Positions 1 to 6,657 of a stretch of DNA of 33,938 nucleotides are shown one piece after another. The notes under the pieces were generated by a model, which worked only from the letters and a program-made list of their open reading frames with translations, ran no database searches and was not told the origin of the DNA. The position numbers were made by a program, and so were the translations under genes. Position 1 is the stretch's first letter; each line of letters starts with the position of its first letter. This DNA comes from FEB-35 sp050263095. GTDB lineage: Bacteria > Desulfobacterota > Deferrimicrobia > Deferrimicrobiales > Deferrimicrobiaceae. Location of the stretch: NCBI GenBank assembly GCA_050263095.1, contig JBLNEW010000055.1:1-33938 (forward strand), in the 5' to 3' direction.

Positions 1-171
1 AACGCCACTGCGCGCGCAGGGCTGGCGAAAGCCTATTTCTCTCGGGGAGCTTACCGGGAGGCGATCGAGCATTGCGACAGGGCGATCGAACAGGGGTGCC
101 GTTTCGAGCCCTCCATGCTGGAGGTCCTGAACCGCTACCGAAGGCCCGGCGACAATCCCCCCGGTCCCTGA
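1..171 (+). CDS. TPR-repeat protein, C-terminal fragment
   Basis: The reading frame is open from the first base of the window to a TGA at 169-171, giving 56 residues of a protein whose start lies outside. The visible part contains one helix-turn-helix pair of tetratricopeptide type: small residues G7, A9 and A11 and aromatic Y12 in helix A, then Y18, A21 and the conserved A28 in helix B, in the pattern GLAKAYFSRGAYREAIEHCD. A short, Pro/Gly-rich tail follows. TPR units mediate protein-protein contacts, but which protein this is cannot be told from the tail. It ends 33 bases before the end of the convergent dehydrogenase gene, and no terminator hairpin is obvious between them. Confidence 0.6.
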   Translation, partial: NATARAGLAKAYFSRGAYREAIEHCDRAIEQGCRFEPSMLEVLNRYRRPGDNPPGP

Positions 172-204
172 TTACGCCCGCCGGGGTTCAATCCCGGCAG
201 GATC

Positions 205-1074
205 CTACCTGTCCGTCAGCGCCCGAAGGACGGCGGAGATGTCCCGATCCCCGAACCCGCGCCCGCGCGCGACGCAAAACTGCTGATAAGCCGCCGCCGT
301 CACGGGCGTCGGGACGCCGGCCGCGTCGCCCGCGAGCACCGCCAGCCGCATGTCCTTGTGCGCATGCCTCAACGGGAAATGCACCGGGAAAACCCTGTCC
401 ACCAGCATGTCCCTCCCCTTGATCTGGATAGCCTGGCAGCCGACCACCGAGCTCTGCACCACTTCCAGGATCTTCTCCGCGGGGATCCCGGCAGCCGTTC
501 CGGTGAGCGCCGCTTCGGAAAACACGCACAGAAGCGCCCCCAGCATCTGGTTGATTATGAGCTTCATGTGCGCCGCAAGCCCGACCTCCCCCATGTAGAC
601 CACCTTGCTCCCCATGGCGAGCAGGATCGGCTCCATTCTCCCGGCGACCTCCGGGTCGCCGCCCGCGAGGATGACGAGCGTCCCCTCCGTCGCCGGCTTC
701 CTGCTTCCCAGGACCGGAGCCTCCAGGAAATCGGCTCCGGTCTTTCTTACCATCGCGGCGATATCGCGCGAAGATTCGGGCGAAACCGTGCTCATGTCGA
801 TGTAGGTCTTGCCCGGTTTCAGCGCGGAAAGCACGCCGGCGGTTTCGGCGACCACTTCCCAGACCGCGGCGGGATCGGACAGCATGGTGATCACGACGTC
901 CGCCCGCTCCACCAGCTGGGCCACCGAAGAGGCGCCCTTCGCCCCGGCGGCGACGAGCGGCGCCATCTTCTCGCGGGACCTGTTGTATACGGTCACGTCG
1001 TGCCCCCTGGCAAGTATGTTCCCGCACATGGGGGCGCCCATGATGCCGAGCCCGATGAACCCGATCTTCGCCAT
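205..1074 (-). CDS. NAD(P)-dependent beta-hydroxyacid dehydrogenase (3-hydroxyisobutyrate dehydrogenase / glyoxylate-succinic semialdehyde reductase family)
   Basis: 289 residues, the normal length for the family. The N-terminal Rossmann fold opens with GFIGLGIMGAPM (residues 5-16). The end of beta-2 reads VYNRSREK (29-36), and Arg32 after Asn suggests NADP(H) rather than NAD. The substrate-binding segment EAPVLGSRKPATEGTL (118-133) and the catalytic-lysine motif HMKLIINQ (Lys171, Asn175) are present, followed by the helical C-terminal domain. The Ser-Arg/Lys-Pro-Ala segment is the version I associate with glyoxylate/succinic-semialdehyde reductases (GLYR type) rather than strict 3-hydroxyisobutyrate dehydrogenases, so the substrate is left open. 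A good Shine-Dalgarno (GGAGG) lies 6-7 bases before the ATG. The gene is divergent from the Crp/Fnr regulator, with 68 bases between the starts. Confidence 0.88.
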   Translation of the reverse strand: MAKIGFIGLGIMGAPMCGNILARGHDVTVYNRSREKMAPLVAAGAKGASSVAQLVERADVVITMLSDPAAVWEVVAETAGVLSALKPGKTYIDMSTVSPESSRDIAAMVRKTGADFLEAPVLGSRKPATEGTLVILAGGDPEVAGRMEPILLAMGSKVVYMGEVGLAAHMKLIINQMLGALLCVFSEAALTGTAAGIPAEKILEVVQSSVVGCQAIQIKGRDMLVDRVFPVHFPLRHAHKDMRLAVLAGDAAGVPTPVTAAAYQQFCVARGRGFGDRDISAVLRALTDR

Positions 1075-1108
1075 CGCGTTTCCTCCCGGATCCGTCCGTT
1101 GTCATCGC

Positions 1109-1136
1109 TTGACCCGCGGCGAAAATACAGCAGAAT
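1109..1136 (+). promoter_or_regulatory. Candidate sigma-70 promoter for the Crp/Fnr gene
   Basis: TTGACC (1109-1114) is separated by 16 bases from CAGAAT (1131-1136), matching consensus at 5/6 and 4/6 positions. The expected transcription start falls at about 1143, which is the ATG itself. No Shine-Dalgarno is visible before that ATG, so the mRNA may be leaderless. This is a motif reading only. Confidence 0.4.
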
Positions 1137-1142
1137 GATACC

Positions 1143-1829
1143 ATGATGGCGTCCCTGCCCGAGATTCTCCGGAAAGCCCCGCTGTTCGCCAATCTCCCTC
1201 CGGAGGATCTGATGCGCGTGGCGGATATCGCCTCCACGCAGCGCTACGAGAAAAAATCGTTCATCTTCAGGGAAGGGGAGCGGGCCGACGGCTTCTTCGT
1301 CGTGGCTGACGGGCGGGTCAAGGTCTTCAAGCTTTCGCCGGACGGCAAGGAACAGGTCCTTCATCTCATAGGTCCGGGCCAGTCCTTCGCGGAGGCGACC
1401 ATCTTCGAGGGCGGGACTTACCCCGCGCACGCGGAAGCACTGTCCGGCTGCGAGCTCATTTTCCTTCCCAAGCGCCCGTTCACCGATCTTCTCGAGAAAA
1501 ACCCGCGGATCGCGCTGCGGATGATGGCTTCCCTGTCCAAGTGGATAAAGCGGATGGCGGATCTTGTCGAGAGCATCTCGCTGCGCGACGTCGAAACGCG
1601 CCTGATCCGGTATCTGTCGGACGAATTGGGGACCCGCGGCGTTCCGGCCAGGGACGGAGCTGTGATCGAGCTCGACGTCGGCAAGAACGTCCTGGCTTCG
1701 CGACTTGGAACCGTACCCGAGACGTTTTCCAGGACGCTCAAGAAACTCCAGGAAGAGGGGAAGATTCGCGTCAAGGGGAAACAGATCCGCATTCTCAAGG
1801 CGCACGCGCTCTTTTCCGTTCCTGACTGA
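1143..1829 (+). CDS. Crp/Fnr-family transcriptional regulator (DNR-like)
   Basis: 228 residues. The N-terminal cyclic-nucleotide-binding-type beta barrel spans about residues 12-125, a long dimerisation helix about 125-155, and a C-terminal winged helix-turn-helix about 160-225. The recognition part reads NVLASRLGTVPETFSRTLKK. The cysteine set that holds a 4Fe-4S cluster in Fnr is absent, and the Arg-Ser pair that binds cAMP in Crp is replaced by a segment of the form FAEA-x-IF-x-GG-x-YPAHAEA. That segment resembles the DNR group, which contains haem-binding NO sensors, so a redox or gas signal is plausible but unproven. Two adjacent ATG codons (1143 and 1146) could serve as start. The neighbouring divergent dehydrogenase or the downstream ACT gene could be targets; no operator was confirmed. 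Confidence 0.88.
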   Translation: MMASLPEILRKAPLFANLPPEDLMRVADIASTQRYEKKSFIFREGERADGFFVVADGRVKVFKLSPDGKEQVLHLIGPGQSFAEATIFEGGTYPAHAEALSGCELIFLPKRPFTDLLEKNPRIALRMMASLSKWIKRMADLVESISLRDVETRLIRYLSDELGTRGVPARDGAVIELDVGKNVLASRLGTVPETFSRTLKKLQEEGKIRVKGKQIRILKAHALFSVPD

Positions 1830-1831
1830 CG

Positions 1832-1862
1832 CCGTGGTATCATCTTCGGGAAAATACCGCGG
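1832..1862 (+). promoter_or_regulatory. Dyad with embedded -10-like hexamer upstream of the ACT gene
   Basis: CCGTGGTAT (1832-1840) and ATACCGCGG (1854-1862) form an inverted repeat pairing at 8 of 9 positions plus one G-T, around a 13-base spacer. A TATCAT hexamer (1838-1843) overlaps its left arm. It could be a weak terminator for the Crp/Fnr gene (there is no T tract) or an operator at the ACT gene promoter. The -35 region is poor. Confidence 0.3.
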
Positions 1863-1879
1863 GAAAGGAGGATTCCGGA

Positions 1880-2425
1880 ATGGGACACTTCTCGGTTAGC
1901 GTAGTCGGAAAGGACAGGCCGGGGATCGTCGCGGAGGTGAGCCGGATCCTCTTCGAGCAGGGATGCAACATCGAGGATTCCACCTGCACGATCCTGTCGG
2001 GGCAGTTCGCGATGATCCTGGTGGTCTTTCATCCGAGGTTTGCCGCCACGGGCGAGCTGAACCCCGCATTCGAGGAGGTGCGCTCGAGGATGGGGCTCAT
2101 GGTCACGGTGCACGCGTTGAAAGACGAGGAGGTCGTGCACGAAAAGGCTTTTTCCGGCGCGCCCCACATAATCTCGGTGTACGGCGCGGACCGGCCGGGC
2201 ATCGTCTACATGGTCGCGAAGGAGCTTGCGCTTCGGAAGGTGAACATCACCGACCTCAACACCCAGGTCGTCGGCTCCAAGGATCGTCCCGTCTACGTGA
2301 TGGTCCTGGAGGTGGATCTGCCCGAGGGGTTGGACATGAAGGAACTCGAAAAGGAGTTCGATCGCATTCGGAAAGAGCTCTCCGTGTCAATCACGGTCCG
2401 GCCGATCGAGACGATGGAGCTGTAG
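1880..2425 (+). CDS. Two-ACT-domain protein, GcvR family (amino-acid-responsive regulator)
   Basis: 181 residues, made of two tandem ACT domains. Domain 1 starts at residue 4 (FSVSVVGKDRPGIVAEVS) and domain 2 at about residue 95 (IISVYGADRPGIVYMVAKEL). Both have the DRPGI turn that forms the ligand-binding interface in ACT dimers. This architecture and length match the GcvR/glycine-cleavage-repressor-like group. In enterobacteria GcvR works by binding GcvA; no GcvA is seen here, so the partner is unknown. A strong Shine-Dalgarno (AAAGGAGG) precedes the ATG by about 9 bases. The peptide deformylase begins 26 bases after its stop and is probably co-transcribed. Confidence 0.85.
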   Translation: MGHFSVSVVGKDRPGIVAEVSRILFEQGCNIEDSTCTILSGQFAMILVVFHPRFAATGELNPAFEEVRSRMGLMVTVHALKDEEVVHEKAFSGAPHIISVYGADRPGIVYMVAKELALRKVNITDLNTQVVGSKDRPVYVMVLEVDLPEGLDMKELEKEFDRIRKELSVSITVRPIETMEL

Positions 2426-2451
2426 CGGCCGACGATAAGCCGCCTCCCGCC

Positions 2452-2961
2452 ATGGCCGTCCTGCCCATCCTCAAGTTTCCCGATCCGCTGCTGCAGCAGA
2501 AGTCCGCTTCCGTTGAGAGCATCACGCCCGACCTGTCCTCGCTGATCGACGACCTGCTCGACACGATGCGGAATTCCCCGGGAGGAGTCGGCATCTCCGC
2601 GCCGCAGGTGGGCATCCTCAAGCGCATTGTCGCGGTCGACGTTTCCGCCAGCAAGAGAGGCTCCCAGGGGTTAAACAACGGCCTCCTGATCCTCATAAAC
2701 CCCGAGATCCTGGCGAAGGGCGGACGGCAGATCGTGCGCGAGGGGTGCATGAGCATACCGGATTACACCGCCAACATCGAACGCGCCCAATGGGTTCTTG
2801 TGGACGCCCTCGACAGGGATGGAAAGCACGTGATCCTGGAATCGGTGGGGTTCGAAGCGGTGGCGATCCAGCACGAGGTGGATCACCTGGACGGCATACT
2901 GTTCCTGGACCGGGTGACCTCCATCAAGACGGACCTCTTCCGACGGAAGAAGTACCGCTGA
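2452..2961 (+). CDS. def: Peptide deformylase
   Basis: 169 residues. It removes the N-formyl group from nascent proteins, using a metal ion held by one Cys and two His. All three family motifs are present: motif 1 GVGISAPQVG (45-54; the usual Leu-Ala is Ile-Ser here), motif 2 EGCMSIPD with metal ligand Cys99, and motif 3 QHEVDHLDG with ligands His141 and His145 and catalytic Glu142. The start ATG at 2452 gives the canonical MAVLPILKFPDP opening. The frame is open further upstream, but that part overlaps the ACT gene and is not deformylase-like. No clear Shine-Dalgarno is seen, which suggests translational coupling to the ACT gene. It converges with the next gene, leaving 9 bases between stops. 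Confidence 0.95.
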   Translation: MAVLPILKFPDPLLQQKSASVESITPDLSSLIDDLLDTMRNSPGGVGISAPQVGILKRIVAVDVSASKRGSQGLNNGLLILINPEILAKGGRQIVREGCMSIPDYTANIERAQWVLVDALDRDGKHVILESVGFEAVAIQHEVDHLDGILFLDRVTSIKTDLFRRKKYR

Positions 2962-2970
2962 AGCCGGTTC

Positions 2971-3333
2971 CTACTTGCCCAGCCGCGCGTAAAACTTCCG
3001 GGAAGTGGCGAAAAGTTTCCGGTATTGCCTTACAGGAAGCATCCCCCGGAGCCGGTTTCGCAGCAACGAGGCATTCTTCACAACCGCGAAGGATCCGTCC
3101 TCTATCTTGAGGACTCCCTGGGACGCCAGATCCCTGATGACGTTTTCGATATCCCGCGAGTAGCAGATGCTGCCGGTGATGGAGAACCAGAGGCCGGCGA
3201 GCATCCTGTTGTGCGGCTTCATCTGGCAAAGGACGGAGTGAATCCTTGGCAGGAAAAGCTCCTCTCCGCCGTTCGCCCCAAGTGTGAGGATGCCAGATAT
3301 TATGTTTGAGAGGTCGCCTGGAGCTATCGCCAT
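2971..3333 (-). CDS. Unknown protein, possible winged-helix fold
   Basis: 120 residues, function not recognised. The ATG has a near-perfect Shine-Dalgarno (AAGGAGGTGA) five bases or fewer upstream, which strongly supports this start and the reality of the gene. The middle part (about 55-85: SICYSRDIENVIRDLASQGV followed by KIEDG) has the helix-turn-strand pattern of a winged helix. It loosely resembles the N-terminal region of YwgA/SocA-like proteins, but this is a weak impression. The C-terminus is strongly basic (NRLRGMLPVRQYRKLFATSR). There is no signal peptide and no membrane segment. It stands alone between deformylase and a secreted protein gene on the same strand. Confidence 0.6.
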   Translation of the reverse strand: MAIAPGDLSNIISGILTLGANGGEELFLPRIHSVLCQMKPHNRMLAGLWFSITGSICYSRDIENVIRDLASQGVLKIEDGSFAVVKNASLLRNRLRGMLPVRQYRKLFATSRKFYARLGK

Positions 3334-3483
3334 TGCTCACCTCCTTGAGGAAAGGGCCCCGAGGGGATTCGTGCGGTTCCGTAGGAAGTTTATCATGCGG
3401 ATCGCGTCAATAGCCGAATACGGAAAATTAGACACAGCTCATCCGCGAAAGGTTCCGGCGGGAGAGCGAGCGAGACGGTTTTA

Positions 3484-4002
3484 TTACTGGCGGATCGATC
3501 CTTCGGATATCGACCTGAAGTCGCAGCTTTTGCACAGATCGACTGCCGCCTTTACGTGACCGCTAAAGTCGATCTCCCCGTCGTTGTCGGCCGCCGGATT
3601 CGCTTGCCCTGAAGAGAATCTCTCTGCCGGTCCGGAAGTCTTCGCGGCGTTCGCTTTTTCCTGCTTCCTCTGCTTTATGGCTTCCCTTGCCTTGTTGATC
3701 AGATTCATACCGTTCGAATAGGAGATGCCCCCCTCCGGAAGCAATTTCGTCAGAGATTTTCTTTCCTTTTCATCGCCGATTCCGGCGCCGCGAAGGCCGA
3801 TTTCCCGGTTTTCCCTGATTATGAACTGCGGAGCCGCGCTCATCCTGCCTTCGGACGAAGTTATATTCACGTACGCCTCGACCGCGTCGCCGACCCGACC
3901 GACCCGAATCGATTTGTCATCTTCTACGGCGAAGCACGAAAGGGGAAACAGGCCGGCTGAAAAGAGGAGGACAAGGGCTGCCATTGCGATCTTCCGGATC
4001 AT
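3484..4002 (-). CDS. Secreted protein of unknown function with C-terminal CxxC
   Basis: 172 residues. An N-terminal signal peptide is clear: basic MIRK, a hydrophobic core to about residue 20, and a likely cleavage after Ala25 (CFA-VED). The Cys in this region is preceded by Pro-Leu-Ser, so it is not a convincing lipobox. The mature part has a beta-rich segment (about 30-75), a basic helix (about 100-125, INKAREAIKQRKQEK), a low-complexity linker, and a CKSC pair at 157-160 near the end. CxxC after an export signal could bind metal or haem-free thiols, but a haem motif (CxxCH) is absent because Asp follows. The family was not recognised. A Shine-Dalgarno-like GAGAGG lies about 9 bases before the ATG. 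About 150 bases on the downstream side hold no recognisable element. Confidence 0.6.
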   Translation of the reverse strand: MIRKIAMAALVLLFSAGLFPLSCFAVEDDKSIRVGRVGDAVEAYVNITSSEGRMSAAPQFIIRENREIGLRGAGIGDEKERKSLTKLLPEGGISYSNGMNLINKAREAIKQRKQEKANAAKTSGPAERFSSGQANPAADNDGEIDFSGHVKAAVDLCKSCDFRSISEGSIRQ

Positions 4003-4220
4003 CTGCGTTTTCCTCTCGCCCTGTCGGATTGAGGTTGTTCTCTACAGGTTCAATGCATGAAACAGGCCGGAGCAGGCGGAGGGATTTTGCAAGCGAAAAC
4101 GAATGCATCACCGATCAGGGGGAAATCGGGAAAAGCAATATTGTAACGACGCATCCTGATCGATTTCATAGTTGGTAGTCGACCGGGCCCGGGCGGGCAA
4201 TCGTGGGGAGAGTAAAGGAC

Positions 4221-4238
4221 CCGGCCGGAACCGGCCGG
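4221..4238 (-). terminator. Possible terminator hairpin downstream of tRNA-Phe
   Basis: An 18-base perfect palindrome, CCGGCCGGAACCGGCCGG on the plus strand, lies 16 bases past the tRNA CCA end. Only a short T run (CCTTTACTC on the minus strand) follows, so it is at best a weak intrinsic terminator or a processing barrier. The 4003-4254 stretch otherwise holds only the leader of the secreted-protein gene and a TACAAT hexamer read on the minus strand near 4140. Confidence 0.4.
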
Positions 4239-4254
4239 ATCCCCGGATTTCTGA

Positions 4255-4330
4255 TGGTGGCCCCTCGCAGAATTGAACTGCGGACACGAGGATTTTCAGT
4301 CCTCTGCTCTACCATCTGAGCTAAAGGGCC
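4255..4330 (-). tRNA. tRNA-Phe (anticodon GAA), CCA encoded
   Basis: The minus strand folds as a full cloverleaf of 76 bases. The acceptor stem GGCCCTT pairs with AGGGGCC (one T-G pair). The D arm is GCTC/GAGC around AGATGGTA, and the anticodon stem GAGGA/TCCTC encloses loop CTGAAAA. The T arm is CGCAG/CTGCG around TTCAATT. The discriminator is A73, followed by an encoded CCA. The loop bases 34-36 are GAA, reading Phe codons TTC/TTT. Confidence 0.97.
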
Positions 4331-4349
4331 GCCTTTTTAAGAAGGCGTA

Positions 4350-4379
4350 ATTCTAACGAATACCGGCCTCGGGTGTCAA
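4350..4379 (-). promoter_or_regulatory. Sigma-70 promoter of tRNA-Phe
   Basis: On the minus strand, TTGACA (4379-4374, perfect) is followed by an 18-base spacer and TAGAAT (4355-4350, 5/6). The expected start is near 4343. The short leader to the tRNA contains a 6-bp hairpin (CGCCTT ... AAGGCG, about 4331-4348) abutting the mature 5' end, which may guide processing. The promoter lies just past the RDD gene stop, so the tRNA is probably an independent unit. Confidence 0.7.
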
Positions 4380-4389
4380 GCCGGGGGCA

Positions 4390-4869
4390 TTAAGCATGGC
4401 GCGCGTCGGTACGAACGACCAGTGTCCCGCACACCCGGTCGTGGAGCCCCTGCTTGCGCCTGTCGAACGCAATCCATACATAGCCGATGTACAGCGTGAA
4501 CACGCAAAGGAAATAGCCGAGCCAGCGGATGAACGCCCGGCGATAATCCAGGGCGGAGCCGTCCTCGTTTATGACCTTTATACGCATTGCCATCTTTCCG
4601 AACGTCTGCCCGTATGCGCCGTGGAGATAGACATAGTAGAAGATCGGAAATCCGAAGAAGAAGGCCGCACGGACCAGGTTTTCCATGGAGAAAACGCCGG
4701 TTATCGAATATATGTCATCGGCCGGGACGGACATCCAGAGCCCGGCTGACGAGCCGAACCTGTCCACGAGGTAGAAGAGGTTGTAGATCCCGAGGATGAC
4801 GAGGAAGTCGATGACCCGCGCTGCGACCCGGATCCAGAATCCGGCGAATTGCGGAGTTGGGGTGTTCAA
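4390..4869 (-). CDS. RDD-family integral membrane protein
   Basis: 159 residues. The three signatures of the RDD family are present: Arg/Asp in the first membrane segment (RVAARVIDFLVI, 14-25), the central motif GQTFGKMAMRIKVI (about 87-100), and the C-terminal RRKQGLHDRVCGTLVV (about 137-152). Hydrophobic stretches at about 19-37, 66-84 and 114-133 indicate three membrane helices in the inner membrane. Family function is poorly defined; some members act in ion or metabolite transport. It is the last gene of the prmA-rsmE-RDD run, starting 9 bases after the rsmE stop. Confidence 0.85.
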   Translation of the reverse strand: MNTPTPQFAGFWIRVAARVIDFLVILGIYNLFYLVDRFGSSAGLWMSVPADDIYSITGVFSMENLVRAAFFFGFPIFYYVYLHGAYGQTFGKMAMRIKVINEDGSALDYRRAFIRWLGYFLCVFTLYIGYVWIAFDRRKQGLHDRVCGTLVVRTDARHA

Positions 4870-4878
4870 CGGTATTCC

Positions 4879-5616
4879 CTAATCGTTTTCGAATTGATAC
4901 ATCGCCATGCTTAGCGCGGCGAGCGCCGCCGTTTCCACGCGAAGGATCCGGGCCCCCAGGCCTGCGCGAACGAAACCCGCACCTTCCGCCTCCATGACCT
5001 CGGCTTCCGAAAACCCGCCTTCCGGACCGATGAGCAGTGCGACGCTGGAAATTTTTCCGAGACCCGAGAAGACGCTTTTGAGCCCGAACCGGCCTTCACC
5101 TTCGAAGAAGATCACCTTGCCTTCCGCCTCTTCGCAGCATCGCAGCGCATCGTGATAGGCGAGAAGCGGGGAAACGGCGGGAACGCGGCCCGAGCCGCAC
5201 TGCTTCGCCGCCGAGAGCGCAATACGCTCCCACCGCAGCAGCCGTTTTCCCGCATCCGCGGGATCGGGCCTCGGGATGGTTCGGGATGAACGGAAAGGTA
5301 TCACCCGGGAGCAGCCTAGCTCCGTCGCCTTTTCAAGGATGAAATCCAGCTTGTCCGCCTTGGGAAGCCCGACCATCAGGGTGACCGCCACTTCCGGCGG
5401 CGGCTCTGGCGGCAGGGACTCCAGCACTTCCGCGCGAAGGGAGCGCGACGTCGCTTCAAGTATGCGCATGCGGTAACGGTTGCCTTCCGCGTCGAAGGCG
5501 TAGAATGAATCTCCGGTCCCCAGGCGCAGCGACCTGAGCATGTGCCCGGCCTCCGTCCCCGAGAGGACCGCCGTATCCCCGGAAATGTTCCTTCGGTCTA
5601 TGAAGAAGGTCGGCAA
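4879..5616 (-). CDS. rsmE: 16S rRNA (uracil-1498-N3)-methyltransferase
   Basis: 245 residues, the usual size. It methylates U1498 of 16S rRNA using SAM. The N-terminal PUA-like domain (about 1-70) carries the family pattern GTEAGHMLRSLRLGTGD. The C-terminal SPOUT knot carries KADKLDFILEKATELGCS, LLIGPEGGFSEAEV and LGARILRVETAALAAL, the last two forming the SAM-binding knot. It is separated by 7 bases from prmA upstream, an arrangement (prmA-rsmE) common in many bacteria. Confidence 0.95.
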   Translation of the reverse strand: MPTFFIDRRNISGDTAVLSGTEAGHMLRSLRLGTGDSFYAFDAEGNRYRMRILEATSRSLRAEVLESLPPEPPPEVAVTLMVGLPKADKLDFILEKATELGCSRVIPFRSSRTIPRPDPADAGKRLLRWERIALSAAKQCGSGRVPAVSPLLAYHDALRCCEEAEGKVIFFEGEGRFGLKSVFSGLGKISSVALLIGPEGGFSEAEVMEAEGAGFVRAGLGARILRVETAALAALSMAMYQFEND

Positions 5617-5623
5617 GGAACCG

Positions 5624-6550
5624 TCAGTGCGCCTCCCGCCGCAGCAGCAGCGCGGCCCACTGGCCGTCGGTCTTCCGTTTCAGCGGACGCGCGCCCACTT
5701 CCCGGTATTCCTCCTCCACCCATCCGCTCTTCTCGGTGAGGATACCCGAAAGGACCATGTATCCGCCGGGGGCGCAGCGGGAGGTGAGCTCCTTTTTCAT
5801 GTCGATGAGTATTTCGGCGAGGATATTCGCCACGACGAGATCGTAGCTCCCTTCGATTGTGGAGAGCGGCATGAAAGTGGAGGCGAACCGTTCCGCCACG
5901 CCGTTGGCCCTTGCGTTTTCCTCTGCCGTTTCGACCGCCTTGGGATCGGTGTCGACTCCCAGCGTGCAGGATGCGCCAAGCAATGCCGCGGCGATTCCCA
6001 GGATTCCGGTCCCCGTGCCGACGTCGAGCACTCTCCCGGGTCCCGGAAGCGGGTTGTAGACCTCCTCCAGCAGCTGGAGGCACATCCTTGTGGTCTCGTG
6101 CGTCCCGGTTCCGAATGCCTGCCCGGGATCGATCGTCAGCACCAATTCGCCGGGAGCGGCGGCGTACGGCTCCCATGACGGCTTCACGACGAGGCGTTCC
6201 CCCAGCTTTCGGGGCTTGAAGTGCTCCTTCCAGTTTTCCGCCCATCCGAAATCCGTGATTTCGGCGGCCGAGACGAATGCGCCCGCGTCGGAGCCGAACG
6301 ACTCGGCCAGCAAGGGAAGGAAGTCGAGAAATGCCTTCTTGAGGTTGTGGAGATCGGCGTCCCAGGGAAAATACGCCGTCAGCCTGGTCACCTCTTCCGG
6401 CGGCGGCAGTGGATCGATGGGGTCCCCGTCGGTTCCGAACAGACGCTCGTCGTAAGCCATCCCCAGCGACCCGTGCTCCAGGAAGAAGTGCGTAAGGGCG
6501 TCGACCGCTTCCCTGCGGGTTTCGACCGTGAACGACTTCCAGCGCGTCAT
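5624..6550 (-). CDS. prmA: Ribosomal protein L11 methyltransferase
   Basis: 308 residues. PrmA trimethylates ribosomal protein L11. The N-terminal substrate-recognition domain (about 1-110) is followed by a class I SAM methyltransferase domain. Family signatures include DPGQAFGTGTHETTRMCL (141-158), motif I VLDVGTGTGILGIA (174-187), the acidic end of beta-2 GVDTDPKAV (198-206), and VVANILAEIL (about 239-248). The ATG follows a GAGGGGG Shine-Dalgarno-like run. It is the first gene of the minus-strand prmA-rsmE-RDD run and divergent from the amidohydrolase. Confidence 0.95.
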   Translation of the reverse strand: MTRWKSFTVETRREAVDALTHFFLEHGSLGMAYDERLFGTDGDPIDPLPPPEEVTRLTAYFPWDADLHNLKKAFLDFLPLLAESFGSDAGAFVSAAEITDFGWAENWKEHFKPRKLGERLVVKPSWEPYAAAPGELVLTIDPGQAFGTGTHETTRMCLQLLEEVYNPLPGPGRVLDVGTGTGILGIAAALLGASCTLGVDTDPKAVETAEENARANGVAERFASTFMPLSTIEGSYDLVVANILAEILIDMKKELTSRCAPGGYMVLSGILTEKSGWVEEEYREVGARPLKRKTDGQWAALLLRREAH

Positions 6551-6577
6551 ACGGCCCCCTCTTTTCTTTTCCCCCTT

Positions 6578-6583
6578 ATTATA
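6578..6583 (-). promoter_or_regulatory. -10 element for prmA
   Basis: A perfect TATAAT is read on the minus strand at 6583-6578, 28 bases before the prmA ATG. The -35 region at the right distance is poor, so this is likely an activator-helped or modest promoter. Confidence 0.45.
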
Positions 6584-6657
6584 TAGCCTTACGGGCGTGG
6601 AGGGTTTCGCGCCGAGTATGCTAAGATACCACCTTGCCGCCGCGAGGCGACAGGAAA

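Noticed and set aside
4331..4348. Hairpin before tRNA-Phe as terminator of the RDD gene
   Set aside because: On the minus strand it is followed directly by the tRNA, not by a T tract, and it lies downstream of the tRNA promoter, so it is more likely part of the tRNA leader.
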